The notes below the pieces were generated by a model, which was not told where the DNA came from, did not search any database, and saw only the letters and a program-made list of their open reading frames with translations. From Haemophilus sp. C1 (GTDB taxonomy: Bacteria > Pseudomonadota > Gammaproteobacteria > Enterobacterales > Pasteurellaceae), in assembly GCF_001276515.1 (NCBI RefSeq), contig NZ_LDVZ01000004.1:54089-118088 (forward strand): 64,000 nt of DNA, written 5' to 3'. Numbering within the stretch: the stretch's first letter is position 1; every line of letters starts with the position of its first letter. A program made the position numbers and the translations under genes. Of this stretch, positions 19,889-28,619 are shown one piece after another.

Positions 19889-20270
19889 AGTATTTAACTC
19901 ATTTAAAGGTAAAAATGGCAGGTTATTGATAATATCTTAAGGCGCTAATGATGTCGAATTAGATTTTAAGCGTTTTTGGGAGGCATTTTATGGAGTGAAT
20001 TAGTCAAGAAAACGATATTTTTTGATTAAATAATAGGCAAAACACTCAAAAGAATTTGATCTTTACAATTTTTATAGGATAATAAGCGCACTTTTGAACG
20101 TTCCTTTGGGGTAAACATAAACAAAGGAATTGAATTTGTCAAAAGGTAGCAATGAGGCAAATTCAAACCCTCGTTAAGTGACTGTTTAGGATATAACTTT
20201 GATTAAAAGTTCAGTCTAAACGGGAATAATTTTTTTATTACTATTCGATGACTAAATAGAGGACATCAAA
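19889..20270 (+). promoter_or_regulatory. Upstream region of ompP5 with two hairpins
   Basis: This 382-base gap has no credible open frame. Two inverted repeats stand in tandem: TTCCTTT / AAAGGAA (20101-20129) and TTGAATTTGTC / GGCAAATTCAA (20130-20166, one G-T pair). They may form a structured 5' leader of the abundant P5 mRNA, as known for ompA leaders. A weak promoter candidate is TTGATC with TAATAA near 20058-20087. The ribosome site is AGAGGA before the ATG at 20271. Confidence 0.5.
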
Positions 20271-21311
20271 ATGAAAAAAACTGCAATCGCATTAGTAGTT
20301 GCTGGTTTAGCAGCAGCTTCAGTAGCTCAAGCAGCTCCACAAGAAAACACTTTCTATGCAGGTGTTAAAGCTGGTCAAGCATCTTTCCATGATGGCGTTC
20401 GTGCCCTAGCTCGTGAAAATAGTGCTGGTTATCACCGTAATTCTTTTACTTATGGCGTATTCGGTGGTTATCAAATTTTAAATCAAGATAACTTAGGTTT
20501 AGCGGTTGAATTAGGTTACGACGATTTCGGTCGTGCGAAAGGTCGTAATGCTGGTAAAACTATTGCTAAACACACTAACCACGGTGCTCACTTAAGCTTT
20601 AAAGGTAGTTACGAAGTGTTAAATGGTTTAGATGTTTACGGTAAAGCAGGTGTTGCTTTAGTTCGTTCTGACTATAAAAAAGTTAGTGATCAGTTCCGTG
20701 AACATAGCTTGCGTACTTCTGGTTTATTCGCAGTTGGTGCAGAATATGCAGTGTTACCAGAGTTAGCAGTTCGTTTAGAATACCAATGGCTAACTCGTGT
20801 AGGTAAATTACGTACAGGAGATGATGCAAATAGTGCAATTAATTACAATCCATGGATTGGTTCTATCAACGCGGGTGTTTCTTACCGTTTCGGTCAAGGC
20901 GCAGCGCCAGTTGTAGCTGCACCTGAAGTTGTAAGCAAAACTTTCAACTTAAACTCTGATGTGACTTTCGCATTTGGTAAAGCGAATTTAAAACCACAAG
21001 CTCAAGCAACCTTAGATGGTATTTACGGTGAAATCGCACAAATCAACGGTGCTAAAGTAGCTGTTGCTGGTTACACTGACCGTATTGGTTCTGACGCATT
21101 CAACGTTAAACTTTCTCAACAACGTGCTGACTCTGTAGCTAACTATTTCGTGTCTAAAGGTGTTGCTGCAGATGCGATTTCTGCAACTGGTTATGGTAAA
21201 GCAAACCCAGTGACTGGCGCAACTTGTGACCAAGTTAAAGGTCGTAAAGCGCTTATCGCTTGTCTTGCTCCAGACCGTCGTGTAGAAATCGCGGTAAACG
21301 GTACTAAATAA
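20271..21311 (+). CDS. ompA: Outer membrane protein P5 (OmpA homologue)
   Basis: Major OmpA-family porin/adhesin of H. influenzae, linked to mucin and CEACAM binding and complement resistance. The product has 346 residues with a signal peptide cut after ASVAQA. An eight-strand N-terminal barrel (to about 205) is followed by a Pro/Ala/Val hinge (GAAPVVAAPEVV). The C-terminal OmpA-like peptidoglycan-binding domain includes YTDRIGSDAFNVKLSQQRAD and the disulfide pair CDQVKGRKALIAC. The surface loops are where P5 varies between strains. A hairpin with a TTCG loop follows the gene. Confidence 0.96.
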   Translation: MKKTAIALVVAGLAAASVAQAAPQENTFYAGVKAGQASFHDGVRALARENSAGYHRNSFTYGVFGGYQILNQDNLGLAVELGYDDFGRAKGRNAGKTIAKHTNHGAHLSFKGSYEVLNGLDVYGKAGVALVRSDYKKVSDQFREHSLRTSGLFAVGAEYAVLPELAVRLEYQWLTRVGKLRTGDDANSAINYNPWIGSINAGVSYRFGQGAAPVVAAPEVVSKTFNLNSDVTFAFGKANLKPQAQATLDGIYGEIAQINGAKVAVAGYTDRIGSDAFNVKLSQQRADSVANYFVSKGVAADAISATGYGKANPVTGATCDQVKGRKALIACLAPDRRVEIAVNGTK

Positions 21312-21345
21312 TTTTAGTATTCGTTTAACGAAAGATTAAATACAG

Positions 21346-21377
21346 CAAAAGGCTTAAACTTCGGTTTAGGCCTTTTG
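21346..21377 (+). terminator. TTCG-loop terminator after ompP5
   Basis: CAAAAGGCTTAAAC, loop TTCG, GTTTAGGCCTTTTG: a 14-bp stem with one T-G pair and an extra-stable C(UUCG)G loop. The T-run is short (TTTTGTCTT), so the hairpin may act mainly as an mRNA 3'-end protector. Confidence 0.8.
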
Positions 21378-21461
21378 TCTTATATGAATATAAAACCAAG
21401 CATTTCAATCAAGTTTTAACTTATGATAGAATGCTGTTCTCATTTATTTATAGGGAACATT

Positions 21462-21785
21462 ATGGAAACCTTAGACAAAATCAAAAAGCAAATTAGTGAA
21501 AATCCAATTCTTATTTATATGAAAGGTTCACCAAAATTACCATCTTGTGGCTTTTCTGCCCGTGCATCTGAAGCATTGATGAATTGTAAAGTACCTTTTG
21601 GTTATGTAGATATTTTGCAACATCCAGATATTCGTGCTGAATTACCAGCATACGCAAACTGGCCAACTTTTCCGCAATTATGGGTAGAGGGGGAATTAAT
21701 TGGTGGTTGTGATATCATTTTAGAGATGTATCAATCTGGTGAATTACAAACTTTATTAGCTGAAGTTGCAGCAAAACACGCTTAA
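21462..21785 (+). CDS. grxD: Monothiol glutaredoxin Grx4
   Basis: CGFS-type monothiol glutaredoxin that carries 2Fe-2S clusters, often with BolA proteins. 107 residues from the ATG at 21462, which follows TAGGGAACATT; the longer frame from 21423 lacks a ribosome site. The active site reads LPSCGFSARA, and the glutathione-binding WPTFPQLWVEGELIGGCDI is typical. Single-gene unit with its own terminator. Confidence 0.96.
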   Translation: METLDKIKKQISENPILIYMKGSPKLPSCGFSARASEALMNCKVPFGYVDILQHPDIRAELPAYANWPTFPQLWVEGELIGGCDIILEMYQSGELQTLLAEVAAKHA

Positions 21786-21801
21786 GATATGAGAAAAATG
21801 A

Positions 21802-21824
21802 AACCCGCTTATAGCGGGTTTTTT
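21802..21824 (+). terminator. Terminator after grxD
   Basis: AACCCGCT-TAT-AGCGGGTT followed by T6. Confidence 0.9.
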
Positions 21825-21858
21825 ATACAAATAAATTTGTTTTTATTGAACACATAGT

Positions 21859-22959
21859 CTAGGCAAGTTTTAATACCTTAGAAAGTGCGGTAAAAAATCG
21901 ATCATTTTCTTCAGGTAAACCAATACTTATACGCAAATGATTCGGCATGCCATACCCAGCAATTGGGCGAACAATTACGCCTTCATGTAATAATGCAGCA
22001 TAAATTGGGGCTGCAGGTTGTTTGAAATCAATCGTTATAAAATTTCCCTTGGAGGGAATATATTCCAATTGATTTTTTTGACAAAAGTCTTCATAACGTC
22101 GCATTTCTACTCGATTATTTTCAGCTACTTTCTCAACAAATTCATCGTCATTCATTACGGCAACAGCAGCGGTTAATGCCAAAGAATTACAGTTAAATGG
22201 TTGTCGAACTCGATTTAATAAATCTGCGATTTCAGGATTAGATACAGCATAACCAATGCGTAAACCTGCTAAGCCATAGGCTTTAGAAAGAGAGCGTGAA
22301 ATAATTAAATTTGAATATTTTTTTAATAAACGGAAGGAGTCCACTCGTTCTTCAGAACTGGTAAATTCAGTGTAGGCTTCATCTAATACCACGATTACAT
22401 TTTGGGGAACTTCTGCTAAAAAATCTTCAATTTCTTGCGACGTTAAAAAATTACCCGTTGGATTATTAGGATTAGCAATGTAAATGAGCTTTGTTTTATC
22501 AGAAAGAGCGGTCAAAAATCCTTGTAAATCGTGCCCCCAATTTTTAGCTGGAATTTCTTTTGCAACTGCATTAATCGCTTTAGTTACTAAAGGATAAACA
22601 ATAAAGGCATATTGTGAATAAATGATTTCATCGCCTTCTGTTGCGAAGGTGTGAGCAAAAAGTTCTAATAAATCATTTGAGCCATTTCCGAGCGTAATTT
22701 GATTTGCTTGAATGCCAAATTTTTTTGCGATAGTTTGTTTTAGTTCAAAGCCATTCGCATCTGGATAACGAGTCAGTTTATCTAATTGTTCGAAGATTGC
22801 TTTTTTTGCACTTTCTGGAAAACCAAATGGGTTTTCATTTGAGGCAAGTTTAACGATATTGGAAATACCAAGTTCTCGTTCTAATTCTTCAATTGGTTTA
22901 CCAGCTTGGTAAGGTGATAAGGATTTTACGCCACGATTGGCAATGTTGATGTACTGCAT
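21859..22959 (-). CDS. hisC: Histidinol-phosphate aminotransferase
   Basis: Class-II PLP aminotransferase that converts imidazole-acetol phosphate to histidinol phosphate. The product has 366 residues. PLP-binding lysine in SRSLSKAYGLAGLRIGYA; substrate/PLP contacts in NPNNPTGNF and VVLDEAYTEF. It sits next to serC and not in a his operon. From memory H. influenzae has a second hisC in its his operon, so this copy may serve another substrate such as aromatic amino acids; that is inference. Uptake signal at 21883, inside the 3' end. Confidence 0.9.
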   Translation of the reverse strand: MQYINIANRGVKSLSPYQAGKPIEELERELGISNIVKLASNENPFGFPESAKKAIFEQLDKLTRYPDANGFELKQTIAKKFGIQANQITLGNGSNDLLELFAHTFATEGDEIIYSQYAFIVYPLVTKAINAVAKEIPAKNWGHDLQGFLTALSDKTKLIYIANPNNPTGNFLTSQEIEDFLAEVPQNVIVVLDEAYTEFTSSEERVDSFRLLKKYSNLIISRSLSKAYGLAGLRIGYAVSNPEIADLLNRVRQPFNCNSLALTAAVAVMNDDEFVEKVAENNRVEMRRYEDFCQKNQLEYIPSKGNFITIDFKQPAAPIYAALLHEGVIVRPIAGYGMPNHLRISIGLPEENDRFFTALSKVLKLA

Positions 22960-23049
22960 AGTGTTATTTGAAAATATTGATGTGGATTAGGATTAATTTT
23001 CAAGTAAATTTGGGCGTAGTCAATACGCCCATATGAAAATGTTCTTTAA

Positions 23050-24138
23050 CTATTGAGGAAGATTTTCAGCTTCAAATTTTTTCATAAATGAAATGAGTGT
23101 CTCAACGCCTTCTTGTGGCATAGCATTATAAATAGATGCTCGCATTCCACCTAAAACCTTGTGACCTTTCAAGGCTTGTAAGCCTGCAGCAGTAGATTCT
23201 GCGACAAATTTTGCATCTAATTCAGTATTGCCTGTGATGAAAGTGACATTCATTGTTGAGCGGTTTTCTTTTGCTACCACATTGCGGTAAAGTTTGCTCG
23301 AATCAATATAATCATAAAGTGTTTGCGCTTTTAGCGCATTACGTTTTGCGATCACCTCTAAGCCACCCATCTCTTTAAGATGTTTAAATACGAGGGAACA
23401 TAAATACCAAGCAAATGTTGGGGGTGTATTGATCATTGAGTCTGCATCACGTTGAGTCGCATAATTCCAAATAGATGGGGTTTCTTTACGTGCATTACCG
23501 ATTAAATCATCACGAATAATGACTAATGTAATGCCCGCAGGACCAAGATTTTTTTGCGCACCTGCATAAATTACACCAAATTTACTGATATCGATTTGGT
23601 GTGAAAGAATATTTGAAGACATATCAGCGACCAATACGGCATCGCCCACATTTGGTACATCAAAAATTTCTACACCACTGATGGTTTCATTTGGGCAATA
23701 ATGAACGTAGTCATATTGATCAGCGATATGGCTAAAATCAAGATCGGTAATTCGAGTCTGTTCGCCATTTTCTACGATACTGATTTCATCAACTTCTGCA
23801 AAATTTCTTGCTTCTTTTGCCGCTGTAGCTGACCAATGCCCACTATTTAAATAAAGGGCTTTGCCTTTTTTACCGATTAAGTTCATCGGAATCGCAGCAA
23901 ATTGACCGCGAGCACCACCTTGTAGGAAAAGTACGCGATAGTTATCAGGAATATTGAAAACATCACGTAGATCTTTTTCTGCTTGTTCAATAAGTTCCAT
24001 GAAATATTTACCGCGATGGCTCACCTCCATCACGGATACGCCTTGATTGAGCCAGTTTGTCAGTTCACCTTGTGCTTTTTGTAGCACTTCTGGAAAAATC
24101 ATCGCTGGGCCAGCGCTAAAATTAAAGACTTGTGACAT
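23050..24138 (-). CDS. serC: Phosphoserine aminotransferase
   Basis: PLP enzyme of serine synthesis (3-phosphohydroxypyruvate to phosphoserine) that also acts in pyridoxal phosphate synthesis. The product has 362 residues. PLP lysine in VIYAGAQKNLGPAGITLVI; the N-terminal NFSAGPAMIFPEVLQ is typical. It lies 90 bases upstream of hisC on the same strand, so the two may be cotranscribed. Its promoter region is shared with the divergent tmaR. Confidence 0.97.
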   Translation of the reverse strand: MSQVFNFSAGPAMIFPEVLQKAQGELTNWLNQGVSVMEVSHRGKYFMELIEQAEKDLRDVFNIPDNYRVLFLQGGARGQFAAIPMNLIGKKGKALYLNSGHWSATAAKEARNFAEVDEISIVENGEQTRITDLDFSHIADQYDYVHYCPNETISGVEIFDVPNVGDAVLVADMSSNILSHQIDISKFGVIYAGAQKNLGPAGITLVIIRDDLIGNARKETPSIWNYATQRDADSMINTPPTFAWYLCSLVFKHLKEMGGLEVIAKRNALKAQTLYDYIDSSKLYRNVVAKENRSTMNVTFITGNTELDAKFVAESTAAGLQALKGHKVLGGMRASIYNAMPQEGVETLISFMKKFEAENLPQ

Positions 24139-24260
24139 TGTGTTTCCTTATTTTTGTAGATAGTTGGATCTGTTTTATCACTACAAAAGCAGAGAATCAA
24201 ACTCTTTTTCGGTAAATAAAAAATTTTTTTGAGCTGACTCACAAAATTTACTTTCAGCTT

Positions 24261-24289
24261 TTGACGAATTACCAAAAAGAGGCTACATT
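24261..24289 (+). promoter_or_regulatory. Promoter of tmaR
   Basis: TTGACG (24261-24266), 17-base spacer, TACATT (24284-24289). It reads toward the AAGAGAG ribosome site before the ATG at 24325. Confidence 0.6.
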
Positions 24290-24324
24290 ACCGCCATCAA
24301 TTTTCTTACTAAAAGAGAGTCATT

Positions 24325-24669
24325 ATGGAAACTGTAAACAAGCAATCTTTCCAAGAAGTGTTGGAATACGTGCGTATGTATCGTTCGAAAAACAAAATTA
24401 AACGCGACATGGAAGACAATAATCGTAAAATCCGTGACAATCAAAAACGCGTATTATTGTTAGATAACTTAAATCAATACATTCGTGATGATATGACCAT
24501 CGAAGAGGTGCGTGGAATTATTGAAAGTATGCGTGATGACTATGAAAGTCGTGTTGATGATTATACGATTCGCAATGCGGAGCTTTCTACGCAACGTCGT
24601 GAGATCAGTGCGAAAATGAAAAGCCAGAAAAAGGCACATGCGGAATTATTGAAAAATTCTGAAAAATAA
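24325..24669 (+). CDS. tmaR: TmaR (YeeX) family PTS-polar-localisation protein
   Basis: 114-residue, highly charged, probably coiled-coil protein. Conserved stretches [15 protein letters not shown] and [19 protein letters not shown] match E. coli YeeX, renamed TmaR, which holds the PTS enzyme EI at the cell pole. H. influenzae has a PTS for fructose, so a similar role is possible, but I see only the family match. It is a single-gene unit with a promoter at 24261 and a terminator at 24677. Confidence 0.88.
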   Translation: METVNKQSFQEVLEYVRMYRSKNKIKRDMEDNNRKIRDNQKRVLLLDNLNQYIRDDMTIEEVRGIIESMRDDYESRVDDYTIRNAELSTQRREISAKMKSQKKAHAELLKNSEK

Positions 24670-24676
24670 TTGTAAT

Positions 24677-24708
24677 AAAATAGCCGGCTGAATCAGTCGG
24701 CTTATTTT
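24677..24708. terminator. Terminator between tmaR and pabC
   Basis: AAATAGCCGGCTG / CAGTCGGCTTATTTTTT with one G-T pair, between convergent genes. Confidence 0.85.
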
Positions 24709-25275
24709 TTATAAGCTATTCATTGCGTTAATGATTTTAATTTCATCAAAATTGACAATATCTTCTTGGAATATTGTGCGTTCTTGAATTTTCCCCTCTT
24801 GTAATAATTTTTCTCGTTGTGTGCCTAAAAGCAATGGCGTGTCTGGTGTGTACCATTTTTCCCCTTGGCGGAAAATTAAATTACCAATGGAACAATCTGT
24901 CACTTTTCCATTTTTGATAATAATAATTTCATCACAAGAACCACGTTGAGCAAACAATGTGTTAATTAAACACCGATCAGCATATTTCAAGCTATATTCG
25001 ATATCGTCACAAATTACAGGTTGAAAAGTGCGGTAAATTTTACGATGGTATTCAAAATATTGAATTTGTGTGGTTTCGGCATTGTAATCAATGCGGCAGC
25101 GAACTAATCGATTTTGTAAGTAAGCAGGCAGTTGAATGAGTGAAAAAAGATTAAAAATTTTCACCGCACTTTTGCCATAATATTCACGCAAACTACGTTC
25201 ATATCGCGTTTGGTGTAAATCGATATTTTGAATTTTCCCGTTTTCAATACAAAGGGTTTCAAATAGGGGATACAT
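24709..25275 (-). CDS. pabC: Aminodeoxychorismate lyase-like protein, PLP fold type IV
   Basis: Releases pyruvate from 4-amino-4-deoxychorismate to give p-aminobenzoate for folate synthesis. At 188 residues it is clearly shorter than E. coli PabC (about 269). The PLP lysine is in YSLKYADRCLINTLF, and the second motif is EIIIIKNGKVTDCSIGNLIF. Its ATG overlaps the pabB stop by one base (TAATG). In many bacteria PabB and PabC are fused; here they are adjacent and coupled, which supports the assignment. Uptake signals at 25026 and 25163. Confidence 0.85.
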   Translation of the reverse strand: MYPLFETLCIENGKIQNIDLHQTRYERSLREYYGKSAVKIFNLFSLIQLPAYLQNRLVRCRIDYNAETTQIQYFEYHRKIYRTFQPVICDDIEYSLKYADRCLINTLFAQRGSCDEIIIIKNGKVTDCSIGNLIFRQGEKWYTPDTPLLLGTQREKLLQEGKIQERTIFQEDIVNFDEIKIINAMNSL

Positions 25276-26246
25276 TAATCAGCACCTTTAATCGGTAAAT
25301 AGACTTTTTCTAACAATTCTTTATATTCATCTTGCACATTGCTATGAATGGTAATACCGCCTCCGCTATGAAAATAAAATTTTTCATCTACTTCAGAAAT
25401 AAAGCGAATTGCCACCGCACTTTGTAGTGTTTCACCATCAAATATGCCAAAAATTCCTGTGTAATAACCGCGTTTTTGTTTTTCTGCTTGTTGAATAATT
25501 TGTGTGGTTTTTTCTTTTGGGGCGCCACTTATGGAACCAGCAGGCAAGAGTTTCGCTAAAATATCACCAATTTGATTTTGCCAGTTTTCATTCAATTTTC
25601 CGTAAATTTCAGAACTGGTTTGCAGTATTTCGCCTTTTTGTGTTTTGATGCGATCGATATAACGAAATTTTTTCACCTGAATGTTTTCTGCCACCATGGA
25701 TAAATCATTACGCATTAAATCAACAATTGTGTAATGCTCGCGTTGTTCTTTTTCATTTGTGAGTAACTGATTTTCTGCATCGGGCAGAGACGCATTAATT
25801 GTCCCTTTCATGGGATAAGTAAAAATGCTGTTGTCATGAATATTGATAAAACATTCTGGTGAGAAGCAAACAAATTGATCTTGTAACCACAATTTATAAG
25901 GTGCATTTGTTTGATGAAAAATCTGTTCAAGTGACAGATTACCTGAAATTTCAGTGGGGTAGGTGAGATTCAATAAATAAGAATTGCCTTTCTGTAATTC
26001 ACTTTGAACAAGTTTAAAACCTTGTTGATAACGCGAGAAGGGCATTGGATGTTTGGTAAAATTAAGATGGATTGGTTGTGGAAAAATTGTGCAATTTCTT
26101 TTCCCTAAAATATCAAAATAAATGCCTTGTTGTGCAGAATTTTCGAGAGGACAAATCAATGGTTTTTCTTTTTCAAAATCAATGAGAAAGAAAAATGGCG
26201 TGCGTTGTTTGCCATAATGATTAGCCTGTTCAATAAAATGTTGCAT
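25275..26246 (-). CDS. pabB: Aminodeoxychorismate synthase component I
   Basis: Chorismate-amination subunit for p-aminobenzoate and folate. 323 residues, i.e. the chorismate-binding catalytic core without much of the N-terminal region of E. coli PabB (about 450). The active-site PMKGT (PIKGT in PabB, with the catalytic lysine that distinguishes it from TrpE) is in FTYPMKGTINASLPDAE. Other motifs are LMRNDLSMVAENIQV and LPAGSISGAPKEKT. It diverges from pabA, its amidotransferase partner, starting 57 bases away. Confidence 0.92.
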   Translation of the reverse strand: MQHFIEQANHYGKQRTPFFFLIDFEKEKPLICPLENSAQQGIYFDILGKRNCTIFPQPIHLNFTKHPMPFSRYQQGFKLVQSELQKGNSYLLNLTYPTEISGNLSLEQIFHQTNAPYKLWLQDQFVCFSPECFINIHDNSIFTYPMKGTINASLPDAENQLLTNEKEQREHYTIVDLMRNDLSMVAENIQVKKFRYIDRIKTQKGEILQTSSEIYGKLNENWQNQIGDILAKLLPAGSISGAPKEKTTQIIQQAEKQKRGYYTGIFGIFDGETLQSAVAIRFISEVDEKFYFHSGGGITIHSNVQDEYKELLEKVYLPIKGAD

Positions 26247-26302
26247 TGTGCTTTATGTCATTTTGCGTAAAATTGCCCGATTATAACGAATGCCGAGCGG
26301 TT

Positions 26303-26896
26303 ATGAAATTACTCATCATTAATAATCACGATTCTTTTACTTTTAACTTGGTAGATTTAATTCGGAAATTAAATGTGCCTTATGACGTTTTAAACGTGGA
26401 AGATTTGAAAGAAAATACAGCGGAGAACTATAGTCATATATTGATTTCGCCGGGGCCCGATGTGCCACGCTCTTACCCACAACTTTTTTCTATGTTGGAA
26501 AAATATTATCAGCAAAAATCTATTTTAGGTGTGTGTTTAGGGCATCAAACCTTATGTGAATTTTTTGGCGGTACATTGTATAACTTAGAGAAAGTTCGTC
26601 ATGGGCAGAAAAGAACATTAAAAGTGCGGTCAAATTCCCCATTGTTTTTTGATCTTCCAACTGAATTTAATATCGGGCTATACCATTCTTGGGGTGTACA
26701 TAAAGACGATTTACCTCATTGCCTAGAAGTTACCGCACTTTGTGATGAAGGTGTGGTAATGGCTATGCAGCATAAATCGTTACCAATTTATGGTGTTCAG
26801 TTTCATCCTGAGTCATATATGTCAGACTTTGGAGAGCAAATTTTGCGTAATTGGTTGGCGATTACTCCCACAACTACCCCCACAACTACCCCATAA
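26303..26896 (+). CDS. pabA: Glutamine amidotransferase, PabA/TrpG type
   Basis: Class-I glutaminase subunit that supplies ammonia to PabB. 197 residues from the ATG at 26303, chosen because family homology begins at MKLLIINNHDSFTFNL; the frame is open upstream to 26246. Catalytic cysteine in GVCLGHQTLCEFFGG, His/Glu in YGVQFHPESYMS. The C-terminus ends in a low-complexity TPTTTPTTTP tail encoded by a 12-base direct repeat. Divergent pairing with pabB favours PabA over TrpG. Uptake signals at 26622 and 26732. Confidence 0.9.
   Translation: MKLLIINNHDSFTFNLVDLIRKLNVPYDVLNVEDLKENTAENYSHILISPGPDVPRSYPQLFSMLEKYYQQKSILGVCLGHQTLCEFFGGTLYNLEKVRHGQKRTLKVRSNSPLFFDLPTEFNIGLYHSWGVHKDDLPHCLEVTALCDEGVVMAMQHKSLPIYGVQFHPESYMSDFGEQILRNWLAITPTTTPTTTP
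26867..26893 (+). repeat. 12-base tandem repeat at the 3' end of pabA
   Basis: Two tandem units of the type CCCACAACTACC plus a partial third encode PTTT-PTTT-P just before the stop. Repeat number could vary by slippage without changing frame, as the unit is a multiple of three. Confidence 0.7.
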
Positions 26897-26902
26897 TACC
26901 GC

Positions 26903-26930
26903 TTGCTTATTAAGCAAAAATGCGTATTAT
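26903..26930 (+). promoter_or_regulatory. Promoter of metK
   Basis: TTGCTT (26903-26908), a 16-base spacer, TATTAT (26925-26930), predicted start about 26937. Confidence 0.6.
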
Positions 26931-26954
26931 AGCCGTCTATACGTCAATACATCC
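26931..26954. promoter_or_regulatory. Candidate MetJ operator
   Basis: Three tandem 8-mers AGCCGTCT, ATACGTCA, ATACATCC resemble the met box AGACGTCT (7, 6 and 5 of 8 matches). They cover the predicted transcription start of metK. MetJ with S-adenosylmethionine represses metK in enterobacteria, so feedback by the gene's own product is expected. Confidence 0.6.
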
Positions 26955-26979
26955 AAATTTAAAAGATAAGAGAGAAAAT

Positions 26980-28134
26980 ATGTCTAGTTATTTATTTACA
27001 TCCGAATCTGTCTCTGAAGGGCATCCAGATAAAATTGCCGATCAAATTTCTGATGCGGTACTTGATGAAATCCTAAAACAAGATCCAAAAGCACGAGTAG
27101 CTTGTGAGACTTACGTAAAAACTGGTATGGCATTGGTGGGTGGTGAAATTACCACATCAGCATGGGTCGATATTGAGAATTTAACCCGTAAAGTGATTTG
27201 TGATATTGGTTATGAGCATTCTGAAATGGGTTTTGATGGCCATTCTTGTTCAGTGCTTAATGCGATTGGTAAACAATCTGCAGATATTAATCAAGGCGTT
27301 GATCGTGAAAATCCATTAGATCAAGGCGCAGGCGACCAAGGTATTATGTTTGGTTATGCCACTAATGAAACGGATGTATTAATGCCTGCAGCTATTACTT
27401 ATGCTCATCGTTTAATGGAAAAACAAGCTGAGGTGCGTAAAAGCGGTAAATTAGCATGGTTACGCCCAGATGCGAAAAGCCAAGTAACTTTAAAATATGA
27501 AGATAATAAAATTGTTGGTGTGGATGCGGTTGTGCTTTCTACTCAACATTCTGAAGAAGTTAGCCAAAAAGATTTACATGAAGGTGTGATGGAAGAAATT
27601 ATCAAACCTGTATTACCAAGTGAATGGCTTTCTAAAGAAACAAAGTTTTTCATTAACCCAACTGGTCGTTTTGTAATCGGTGGACCAATGGGCGATTGTG
27701 GTTTAACTGGTCGTAAAATTATCGTAGATACTTACGGTGGTGCTGCTCGTCATGGTGGTGGCGCATTCTCAGGAAAAGATCCATCTAAAGTAGATCGTTC
27801 CGCTGCTTATGCTGCACGTTATGTCGCAAAAAATATTGTGGCAGCAGGTTTAGCAGATCGTTGTGAAATCCAACTTTCTTATGCGATTGGTGTGGCTGAT
27901 CCAACATCTATCATGGTCGAAACCTTTGGAACTGGAAAAGTTGCAAATGAATTATTAGTGTCATTAGTTCGTGAATTTTTTGATTTACGTCCTTATGGCT
28001 TAATTAAAATGTTAGATTTAATTCAACCAATCTATCGTGAAACGGCAGCTTATGGTCATTTCGGTCGTGAGCAATTCCCTTGGGAAAAAGTGGATCGTGC
28101 AGCAGAATTACGTGTTGCAGCAGGTTTAAAATAA
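26980..28134 (+). CDS. metK: S-adenosylmethionine synthase
   Basis: Makes S-adenosylmethionine from methionine and ATP. 384 residues from the ATG at 26980 ([18 protein letters not shown]), which follows AAGAGAGAAAAT; the 20-residue extension in the open frame is not conserved. Motifs are [26 protein letters not shown] and [19 protein letters not shown]. Upstream lies a MetJ-like operator. A degenerate piece of its 3' end recurs near 28510-28545, part of a tandem duplication described below. Confidence 0.97.
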   Translation: MSSYLFTSESVSEGHPDKIADQISDAVLDEILKQDPKARVACETYVKTGMALVGGEITTSAWVDIENLTRKVICDIGYEHSEMGFDGHSCSVLNAIGKQSADINQGVDRENPLDQGAGDQGIMFGYATNETDVLMPAAITYAHRLMEKQAEVRKSGKLAWLRPDAKSQVTLKYEDNKIVGVDAVVLSTQHSEEVSQKDLHEGVMEEIIKPVLPSEWLSKETKFFINPTGRFVIGGPMGDCGLTGRKIIVDTYGGAARHGGGAFSGKDPSKVDRSAAYAARYVAKNIVAAGLADRCEIQLSYAIGVADPTSIMVETFGTGKVANELLVSLVREFFDLRPYGLIKMLDLIQPIYRETAAYGHFGREQFPWEKVDRAAELRVAAGLK

Positions 28135-28139
28135 TAGTC

Positions 28140-28168
28140 TTGAATTTTTAGTTTGAAAGGCTTATATT
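28140..28168 (+). promoter_or_regulatory. Promoter of antisense RNA 1
   Basis: TTGAAT (28140-28145), 17-base spacer, TATATT (28163-28168). Directed across the small peptide gene on the other strand; start predicted near 28175. Confidence 0.65.
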
Positions 28169-28212
28169 GGAAAGGCAACAAGGTTACTTGCTGCCTTAGT
28201 TGGTTTAGGTTG

Positions 28213-28281
28213 CTACCAAGCTGGGGAGCTAAAGGACAGCAACAAGAACCCGATAATAATCATTAAGATGATTTTTATCAT
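28213..28281 (-). CDS. Ibs-like hydrophobic toxin peptide 1
   Basis: 22-residue peptide (MIKIILMIII, then GFLLLSFSSPAW) with a strong GGAG ribosome site seven bases before the ATG. It is almost wholly hydrophobic and fits a single membrane helix. It resembles E. coli Ibs toxins (18-19 residues with a LIVLLLISFS core) in length, charge and the LLLSFS segment. A promoter-like TAGAAT on the minus strand (28387-28382) lies upstream, and a plus-strand promoter drives an antisense transcript. A paralogue with the same SSPAW end lies 404 bases away. Toxicity is inferred from the family pattern, not shown. Confidence 0.7.
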   Translation of the reverse strand: MIKIILMIIIGFLLLSFSSPAW

Positions 28282-28325
28282 AAGGCTATCTCCTTTCAGA
28301 GTTGTTAAACAAAGCTGATCGAGAT

Positions 28326-28360
28326 TGAGTTACTGCCTGACCCGCCAGTCAGGCAATAAC
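28326..28360. other. Leader hairpin of peptide gene 1
   Basis: TGCCTGAC, loop CCGCCA, GTCAGGCA, with flanking GTTA / TAAC pairing. It lies 50-75 bases upstream of the peptide start. Copy 2 keeps the stem with compensating changes. Confidence 0.75.
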
Positions 28361-28428
28361 GTACCTGACCAACCACTGTTTATTCTATCATATAAAAGCT
28401 GCTTATCTAGCGGTTTTTGCTTTTACCG

Positions 28429-28500
28429 ATGACATCAATATCACTCATTCAATTTCGTCATTTAAAAATGTAAGTGCAACGTAAATTGAATAAATTCTTG
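28429..28500 (+). pseudogene. Truncated remnant of sprT
   Basis: Encodes MTSISLIQFRHLKM then a stop codon. It matches the first 14 codons of the real sprT at 28833 ([14 protein letters not shown]) apart from one change, and similarity continues past the stop for a few codons. A by-product of the tandem duplication, not a gene. Confidence 0.8.
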
Positions 28501-28549
28501 TAAATTTAACCGCACTCTTACGTATTGCGGTAGGATTAAAATAATAGGC

Positions 28550-28578
28550 TTGAATTTTTAGTTTGAAAGGCTTATATT
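28550..28578 (+). promoter_or_regulatory. Promoter of antisense RNA 2
   Basis: TTGAAT (28550-28555), 17-base spacer, TATATT (28573-28578), identical to copy 1; start predicted near 28585. Confidence 0.65.
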
Positions 28579-28619
28579 GGAAAGGCAACAAGGTTACTTG
28601 TTGCCTTGACTGATAAGTG

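Larger units (their letters stand above)
28175..28417 (+). ncRNA. Predicted antisense RNA 1 (Sib-like antitoxin)
   Basis: A plus-strand transcript of about 240 nt predicted from the promoter at 28140 to the hairpin AAAAGCTGC / GCGGTTTTT (28394-28417). It would be complementary to the entire small-peptide mRNA including its leader. It contains the stem TGCCTGAC / GTCAGGCA. Predicted from signals only. Confidence 0.55.
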
